Assembly: GCA_002714195.1 (NCBI GenBank)
Contig: PAWK01000030.1
Coordinates: 14,585-19,642, forward strand
Length of the DNA: 5,058 nucleotides
Origin: Gammaproteobacteria bacterium
GTDB taxonomy: Bacteria > Pseudomonadota > Gammaproteobacteria > Pseudomonadales > Pseudohongiellaceae
Direction: 5' to 3'
Under the pieces are notes generated by a model. The model was not told where the DNA came from and searched no databases. It saw only the letters and a program-made list of their open reading frames with translations. Made by a program: the position numbers and the translations under genes. Positions 1-5,058 of this stretch are shown piece by piece (position 1 is the stretch's first letter; the number at the start of each line of letters is the position of its first letter).

Positions 1-336
1 AAGAAATGGAACGATCGACTTGTTCGCTTTTACGGTGAAAAAGATTTTGGAGTAAATTCCCATCAATTGGTGATTGCTGAAAAATGGTTAAAATTAAAGG
101 CAGATAGTAGCGTTCTTTTTTTAACTCTTGCACGTATCTCATTAAGAAATGAACTTTTGGACAAAGCAAGGAGCTATTATGAATCTAGCATTTTTTCTTC
201 GCCATCTGCAGACGCTTACCTTGAACTCTCAATGTTACTGGGTAGAGTTGGTGACGAACATGCAAGCCTAGAAAATCTGAAGCACTATTACAAACTCATA
301 GCTGTTGATACATTGAACTTACCTTTAGTATCCTGA
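1..336 (+). CDS. hemY: HemY-like TPR protein, C-terminal 111 residues (5' end outside window)
   Basis: The frame is open from base 1 to a TGA at 334-336, so this is the tail of a gene that starts upstream. The visible protein is helical and TPR-like. It contains a YGEKDF segment, then AEKWLKLKADSS, LARISLRNELLDKARSYYE and a last repeat around YLELSMLLGRVGDEHASLENL. This order (AEKWL, then a leucine-rich LxLARIxLRN helix, then a KARxYxExS helix, then a YxELxxLLxxxGD helix) is that of the C-terminal TPR region of HemY, an inner-membrane protein encoded with hemC/hemD/hemX in many gammaproteobacteria. HemY is linked to late haem synthesis, though its biochemical role is poorly defined. Its N-terminal membrane segments would lie outside the window. 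The gene converges on ubiD. The start of the gene is unseen and any methionine inside this stretch is not the start. A different TPR protein is possible but less likely. Confidence 0.8.
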   Translation, partial: KKWNDRLVRFYGEKDFGVNSHQLVIAEKWLKLKADSSVLFLTLARISLRNELLDKARSYYESSIFSSPSADAYLELSMLLGRVGDEHASLENLKHYYKLIAVDTLNLPLVS

Positions 337-341
337 GAGAG

Positions 342-1817
342 CTATTTGCTTTTGTCGATTCCCAAATCTGGCCAAATCTCATCTATTCTTCGTTTTACTT
401 CATCAGTCATCTCTATCGGAGTACCCCATTCGCGGGTCGTTTCGCCAGCCCATTTGTTTGTGGCGTCCAAGCCCATTTTTGAGCCAAGTCCAGATGTAGG
501 CGAGGCAAAGTCCAAATAGTCAATGGGGGTATTGTCGATCATGACCGTGTCGCGTACTGGGTCCATGCGAGTGCTTATGGCCCAAATGACATCTTCCCAG
601 CTCCGTGTATTTATTTCCTCATCGACTACGACGATAAATTTTGTGTACATAAATTGACGAAGGAAAGACCAAACTCCCATCATGACTCTTTTGGCGTGAC
701 CAGGATATTGCTTTCTAATACTTACTATTGCCATTCGATATGAGCAGCCCTCGGGAGGCAGATAAAAATCCTGAATTTCAGGAAATTGTTTTTGTAGGAT
801 AGGAACGAAGATCTCGTTTAAGGCAACACCCAGAATTGCTGGTTCATCCGGGGGGCGACCCGTGTAAGTGCTGTGATAAATAGGATCTCGTCTATGGGTT
901 ATTCTAGTTACGGTAAATACAGGGAATTTGTCTACTTCGTTGTAGTACCCAGTATGATCACCGAATGGTCCTTCTTTGGCGAACTCATCACTGTCGATGT
1001 GCCCTTCGAGAATTATCTCAGCACCTGCCGGCACCTGGAGTTGGTTCGTTTGCGATTTTATAACGTTGGTTTTGCTGCCGCGGAGTAGTCCTGCAAAAGC
1101 ATATTCAGATAGTGAATCGGGAACAGGTGTAACCGTTGCAAGAATAGTTGCAGGATCTGCACCAATTGCAATTGAGACTGGGAAGGGCTTACCAGGATAT
1201 TTAATCTTCCAATCTCTAAAATCTAACGCTCCTCCCCTGTGTGACAGCCATCTCATAATCAACTTGTTTTTCGCGATTCGCTGCATTCGATAGATGCCAA
1301 GGTTCTGTCGCTCTTTGTCGGGGCCTTTTGTGATAACGAGGGGCCAAGTTACTAACGGACCTGCGTCACCAGGCCAAGAAGTTTGTATGGGGAAAATGGA
1401 TAAGTCTACGTCCTCTTCTTCAACTACAACTTCTTGACAAGGTGCGGACCGTTTTACGTTGGGGGAAATATTCAGGACACTTTTATAATTTGGAAGATTC
1501 TCCCAAAGTTCTTTCCAGCCAGAAGGGGGTTTTGGTTCTTTGAGGAAGGCTAAAAGCTTACCGACATCTCTGAGACCATTTAGGTTGTCCTGGCCCATTC
1601 CTAGCGCAATTCTCCGAGTACTTCCAAACAGATTGGCTAAGAGAGGAACTGAAGATCCTTTAATATTTTCAAATAAAAGCGCAGGCCCTTGGAGTTTCAA
1701 TGTGCGATCAGATATTTCTGTTACTTCAAGATACGAATCGATCTCAGTACTGATTCTTTTGAGTTCCCCTTCTTTCTCGAGGATAGTGATAAAGTCTCGT
1801 AAATCCTTAAATACCAT
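342..1817 (-). CDS. ubiD: 4-hydroxy-3-polyprenylbenzoate decarboxylase UbiD
   Basis: UbiD removes the carboxyl group from 3-polyprenyl-4-hydroxybenzoate in ubiquinone synthesis, using prenylated FMN supplied by UbiX (not in this window). The 491-aa product is close in length to E. coli UbiD (497 aa) and resembles it throughout: FKDLRDFI at the N terminus, GPALLFEN near residue 45, ERQNLGIYR near 169-177, [49 protein letters not shown] near 282-295, [29 protein letters not shown] and [15 protein letters not shown]. The acidic pair in EGPFGD (about E282 and D287) and the Arg of GIYR are the likely counterparts of the Fdc1 catalytic Arg-Glu-Glu network; that mapping is by memory. I start at the ATG at 1817-1815. 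A TTG immediately upstream (1820-1818) would add one residue. Neither has a clear Shine-Dalgarno sequence. The gene follows rho by 57 bp and is probably read from rho transcripts. No frameshift or missing motif is seen. Confidence 0.97.
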   Translation of the reverse strand: MVFKDLRDFITILEKEGELKRISTEIDSYLEVTEISDRTLKLQGPALLFENIKGSSVPLLANLFGSTRRIALGMGQDNLNGLRDVGKLLAFLKEPKPPSGWKELWENLPNYKSVLNISPNVKRSAPCQEVVVEEEDVDLSIFPIQTSWPGDAGPLVTWPLVITKGPDKERQNLGIYRMQRIAKNKLIMRWLSHRGGALDFRDWKIKYPGKPFPVSIAIGADPATILATVTPVPDSLSEYAFAGLLRGSKTNVIKSQTNQLQVPAGAEIILEGHIDSDEFAKEGPFGDHTGYYNEVDKFPVFTVTRITHRRDPIYHSTYTGRPPDEPAILGVALNEIFVPILQKQFPEIQDFYLPPEGCSYRMAIVSIRKQYPGHAKRVMMGVWSFLRQFMYTKFIVVVDEEINTRSWEDVIWAISTRMDPVRDTVMIDNTPIDYLDFASPTSGLGSKMGLDATNKWAGETTREWGTPIEMTDEVKRRIDEIWPDLGIDKSK

Positions 1818-1874
1818 CAAGCAAATCTTATCTAAAAATTTTTAACTGAATAGACAAAAAAATAACCAAAGATA

Positions 1875-3134
1875 CTAATTCCTTTTCATAGAATTAAAAA
1901 ATTCATCATTAGTTTTGGTGCCTTTTAATTTATCTAAGATAAATTCAGTGGCTTGCACATCTTCCATTGAGCTGAGAAGTTTTCGCAGTATCCACATTCG
2001 TTGAAGTTCTTCGTCTGTAGTCAGTAAGTCTTCTCTTCGAGTACCAGACCGACGGACGTTTATAGCTGGGTAAATTCGTTTTTCAGCTACCTTACGGTCA
2101 AGATGCAGTTCCATGTTGCCTGTACCCTTAAATTCTTCATAAATTACCTCGTCCATTTTAGAGCCAGTTTCGATCAAGGCGGTAGCTATTATTGTTAGTG
2201 AGCCTCCTTCCTCGAGGTTTCGGGCTGCACCAAAAAAGCGCTTAGGTCTCTCAAGAGCATGGGCATCAACACCGCCAGTAAGGACCTTCCCCGAAGAAGG
2301 GATCACTGTGTTATAGGCTCTTGCGAGGCGAGTAATAGAGTCTAATAAGATAACCACATCTTCTTTATGTTCAACTAATCTTTTTGCCTTTTCGATTACC
2401 ATGTCTGCAACTTGGACATGTCTTGAAGGTGGTTCATCAAATGTACTAGCAACAACTTCGCCCCGAACAGACCTCTGCATTTCGGTAACTTCCTCTGGCC
2501 GCTCATCAATAAGCAATACAATCAAACGAACTTCCGGATTATTTTTGGTTATTGATTGCGCAATATTCTGCAAAATTAGTGTTTTGCCTGCCTTCGGAGG
2601 AGACACTATTAAACCTCTTTGGCCCTTGCCTATTGGAGAAGTTAAATCGATCACTCTAGCGCTTAAATCTTCTGTGCTGCCGTTACCTAACTGAAGTTCT
2701 AATCTATCTTGTGGGAATAGTGGAGTAAGGTTCTCAAATAATATCTTATTTTTGGAGCTTTCAGGTTTGCTGAAATTAATTTCGCTAATCTTGAGGAGTG
2801 CAAAATACCTCTCGCCGTCTTTGGGCGGTCTTATCTTGCCAGCAACGGTATCTCCTGTTCTTAAGTTAAACCTCCGAATTTGGCTAGGGCTCACATAGAT
2901 ATCATCTGTGCCAGCTAAGTATGATGAGTCCGCCGAACGCAGGAAGCCGAAACCGTCTTGAAGTATTTCAAGAACACCGTCCCCATATATATCGGCTCCG
3001 TTTTTCGCATGTCGTTTGAGTATTACGAAAATGATATCCTGTTTTCTAGATCTAGAAACATTCTCTAGACCCATGTCATTTGCTGTTTCGAGAAGTTCTG
3101 CGATTGGCTTTTGTTTAAGTTCAGTTAGGTTCAT
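1875..3134 (-). CDS. rho: transcription termination factor Rho
   Basis: Rho is the hexameric RNA-dependent ATPase/helicase that ends transcription at C-rich, unstructured RNA. The product is 419 aa, exactly the E. coli length, and near-identical in the core. In order: an N-terminal helical domain (1-47); an OB-fold RNA-binding domain with DGFGFLR (60-66) and [13 protein letters not shown] (77-89); Walker A PPKAGKT (179-185); [14 protein letters not shown] with E211 and R212; Walker B VILLD ending at D265; the Q-loop (about 278-290, [13 protein letters not shown]); the R-loop and EEFKGTGN (333-340); and the arginine finger R366 in SGTRRE. P180, K181, K184, E211, R212, D265, K336 and R366 sit at the E. 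coli numbers, so the enzyme should be active and bicyclomycin-sensitive in principle. There is no inserted N-terminal extension. The ATG at 3134-3132 matches the E. coli start (MNLTELK) but lacks a Shine-Dalgarno sequence. A long C-rich leader precedes it. Confidence 0.99.
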   Translation of the reverse strand: MNLTELKQKPIAELLETANDMGLENVSRSRKQDIIFVILKRHAKNGADIYGDGVLEILQDGFGFLRSADSSYLAGTDDIYVSPSQIRRFNLRTGDTVAGKIRPPKDGERYFALLKISEINFSKPESSKNKILFENLTPLFPQDRLELQLGNGSTEDLSARVIDLTSPIGKGQRGLIVSPPKAGKTLILQNIAQSITKNNPEVRLIVLLIDERPEEVTEMQRSVRGEVVASTFDEPPSRHVQVADMVIEKAKRLVEHKEDVVILLDSITRLARAYNTVIPSSGKVLTGGVDAHALERPKRFFGAARNLEEGGSLTIIATALIETGSKMDEVIYEEFKGTGNMELHLDRKVAEKRIYPAINVRRSGTRREDLLTTDEELQRMWILRKLLSSMEDVQATEFILDKLKGTKTNDEFFNSMKRN

Positions 3135-3300
3135 AGTTATACTTGTAGATTAGTAGGGATTAAAATTTCATGTGTTTATTATGGAAAAATTGTTCAGGTA
3201 GTGCGATGAGGCACGTTGAACTAAAAATAAAGGTTAAGGGTTAGGGTTGATTATCGAATAAATAAGAATTTTAAAAATTGTTAGGTTTGTAGGTTAGAAA
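3135..3300 (-). promoter_or_regulatory. C-rich, G-poor rho leader RNA, probable rut site
   Basis: Read as rho mRNA, these 166 nt contain about 40 C and 8 G by hand count. The stretch 3300-3231 has 18 C and only 1 G. The C residues come in YC-type clusters such as CUAACCUAC, AAACCUAAC, AACCCUAACCCUUAACC and CACUACC, set in A/U-rich RNA with little ability to fold. This is the C-over-G composition bound by the Rho primary RNA site. The bias stops abruptly upstream: 3360-3301 has about 4 C and 6 G. E. coli rho is known to be autoregulated by Rho-dependent attenuation in its leader, so the same role is inferred here. There is no sequence proof of where termination would occur. Confidence 0.6.
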
Positions 3301-3456
3301 CGTTTTCAATCTCATTTATTATTTTATTTAAAATAAAGTAACGAATCTTTTTTAAGTAATCTCCGAAAAGCTATTTTTCTACTTCTAATTAACGTTATTT
3401 ATACGCCTACTAACTGCCAGACTAATGGGTTTACTCAATTTACGAGTGCTGGGAGC

Positions 3457-3485
3457 TTAGTAATATCTAGCGGAAAACCTGTCAA
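3457..3485 (-). promoter_or_regulatory. candidate sigma70 promoter for rho
   Basis: On the minus strand a perfect -35 hexamer TTGACA (3485-3480) is followed after 17 bp by TACTAA (3462-3457), which matches only 3 of 6 positions of the -10 consensus. Transcription would begin near 3450 and give a leader of about 315 nt, similar in scale to the long E. coli rho leader. An alternative -10, TATAAA at 3403-3398, matches 5 of 6 but has no recognisable -35. Either could serve; the choice is not settled by the sequence. Confidence 0.35.
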
Positions 3486-3490
3486 TAAGG

Positions 3491-3518
3491 TGCTCGCGAA
3501 TGAGCAAGCCCCCTCATT
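3491..3518 (-). other. overlapping stem-loops just after trxA, weak terminator or attenuator candidate
   Basis: Starting 9 nt past the trxA stop codon, the minus-strand RNA can form AAUGAG/CUCAUU (3518-3513 with 3504-3499, 6 bp, 8-nt loop) or UGCUC/GAGCA (3506-3502 with 3495-3491, 5 bp, 6-nt loop, extendable by GG/CC across a bulge). They share the CUC strand, so only one can form at a time. The second is followed by CUUAUU rather than a run of U, so it is not a standard intrinsic terminator. It may partly stop trxA transcripts or protect the trxA 3' end. Confidence 0.3.
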
Positions 3519-3527
3519 AAACGCAAT

Positions 3528-3854
3528 TTACATGGCGCTGTCAATAAACTCTGTTAACTGTGTCTTGGACAATGCGCCCACTTTTGTGCCGGCAACATCT
3601 CCATTATTGAAAAGAATTAGAGTTGGAATGCCCCGTATGCCATATTTCGGCGCGGTATTGGGATTAGCATCCACGTCCATTTTACAAACTTTCAGCTTTT
3701 CTGCGTACTCGCCCGCTATTTCTTCCAGAACAGGCGCTATCATCTTGCAAGGTCCGCACCATTCAGCCCAAAAATCGACCAAAACAGGCCCTTCTGCTTG
3801 CAACACATCAGTGTCAAAACTACTGTCTGAAATGTGAACGATATTGTCGCTCAT
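3528..3854 (-). CDS. trxA: thioredoxin 1
   Basis: Thioredoxin reduces protein disulfides in the cytoplasm (for example ribonucleotide reductase and methionine sulfoxide reductase) and is itself reduced by thioredoxin reductase. The 108-aa product is the normal single-domain length. It has the buried acid D27 in LVDFWAEW, the redox motif W32-C-G-P-C36, the [20 protein letters not shown] segment with the cis-proline P77, and the LILFNNGD strand. A third cysteine, C57 (KVCKMD), lies outside the active site, where the E. coli protein has none. No signal peptide is present. The ATG at 3854-3852 is preceded by AAGGA with a 7-nt gap, a good ribosome site, and the N terminus aligns with known TrxA. 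It lies between hemB and rho, the usual trxA-rho order of gammaproteobacteria, and has its own promoter. Confidence 0.98.
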   Translation of the reverse strand: MSDNIVHISDSSFDTDVLQAEGPVLVDFWAEWCGPCKMIAPVLEEIAGEYAEKLKVCKMDVDANPNTAPKYGIRGIPTLILFNNGDVAGTKVGALSKTQLTEFIDSAM

Positions 3855-3860
3855 AAATTA

Positions 3861-3865
3861 TTCCT
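3861..3865 (-). promoter_or_regulatory. trxA ribosome binding site
   Basis: The minus strand reads AAGGA, then ATAATTT, then the trxA ATG. The 7-nt spacing is ideal. It is the only clear Shine-Dalgarno sequence among the minus-strand genes of the window and fixes the trxA start. Confidence 0.7.
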
Positions 3866-3935
3866 TGTGTAATTTTATTTTCTCTAACTGCGATTAAAAC
3901 TGAAGTCTTTCTTTTGCCACCGTAACGTAGTCCTT

Positions 3936-3963
3936 ATGATAAAGAGAAATATCCAGGTTTCAA
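3936..3963 (-). promoter_or_regulatory. probable sigma70 promoter for trxA
   Basis: On the minus strand TTGAAA (3963-3958, 5 of 6 matches to the -35 consensus) and TATCAT (3941-3936, 5 of 6 matches to the -10) are separated by 16 bp. Transcription would begin near 3929, giving a trxA leader of about 75 nt that ends in a good ribosome site. It is the best-looking promoter in the window and sits in the 166-bp hemB-trxA gap, where nothing else was recognised. Confidence 0.55.
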
Positions 3964-4020
3964 GGTATAGCGAGAATTTATTCGTTCTATGCCTCTTGAA
4001 GGAAGGTAATGTCTCAACCC

Positions 4021-5058
<1,038 letters not shown>

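Noticed and set aside
1833..1844. 12-bp palindrome TAAAAATTTTTA between rho and ubiD
   Set aside because: It is A/T only, cannot form a stable hairpin and is expected by chance in this spacer; no terminator or promoter is supported there.
873..1845. Open plus-strand frames opposite ubiD, and similar ones opposite rho, trxA and hemB
   Set aside because: They are antisense shadows of strongly conserved genes, with no recognisable domains and no ribosome sites of note.
3231..3250. Telomere-like TTAGGG repeats on the plus strand
   Set aside because: Only about two imperfect units; better explained as the complement of the C-rich rho leader RNA.
3271..3315. Minus-strand 14-codon ORF (MRLKTFLTYKPNNF) in the rho leader, a possible rhoL-like leader peptide
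   Set aside because: It has no ribosome site, is much shorter than E. coli RhoL, and its ATG lies in A/T-only sequence where such short frames arise by chance.
3320..3340. A/T-only inverted repeat (TTTATTT-T-AAATAAA) upstream of rho
   Set aside because: The stem has no G:C pair and no loop to speak of, so it is neither a terminator nor a convincing operator in such AT-rich DNA.

Overview
This is an ordinary housekeeping segment of a gammaproteobacterial chromosome. The Rho protein keeps the E. coli length (419 aa) and numbering of its active-site residues. The HemB protein has the Pseudomonas-type, zinc-free metal site. The gene set (hemB, trxA, rho, ubiD, hemY) is typical of gammaproteobacteria. 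The DNA is fairly AT-rich, which would fit a marine or streamlined lineage, but I cannot name a genus.

Layout. Positions 1-336 on the plus strand hold the 3' end of hemY, a TPR protein linked to haem synthesis. It runs tail to tail, with 5 bp between stop codons, into a minus-strand block read right to left: hemB (5034-4021), trxA (3854-3528), rho (3134-1875) and ubiD (1817-342). The hemB-trxA gap is 166 bp and contains a good sigma70-like promoter for trxA. The trxA-rho gap is 393 bp and holds a small stem-loop pair, a weaker promoter candidate and a long rho leader. The rho-ubiD gap is 57 bp with no convincing promoter or terminator, so ubiD is probably co-transcribed with rho.

Functions. 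HemB makes porphobilinogen, HemY is tied to the haem pathway, and UbiD decarboxylates the ubiquinone precursor, so three of the five genes serve respiratory cofactors. Trx handles thiol-disulfide exchange in the cytoplasm and Rho terminates transcription.

The most interesting signal is non-coding. The 166 nt of rho mRNA just before its start codon contain about 40 C and 8 G, and one 70-nt stretch has 18 C and 1 G. This is the expected composition of a Rho-utilisation (rut) site, so it suggests autogenous Rho-dependent attenuation. The rho start also lacks a Shine-Dalgarno sequence. A second point is gene order: ppk and ppx, which lie between hemB and trxA in Pseudomonas, are absent here. I found no mobile element, CRISPR array, tRNA, rRNA or undescribed multi-gene system.
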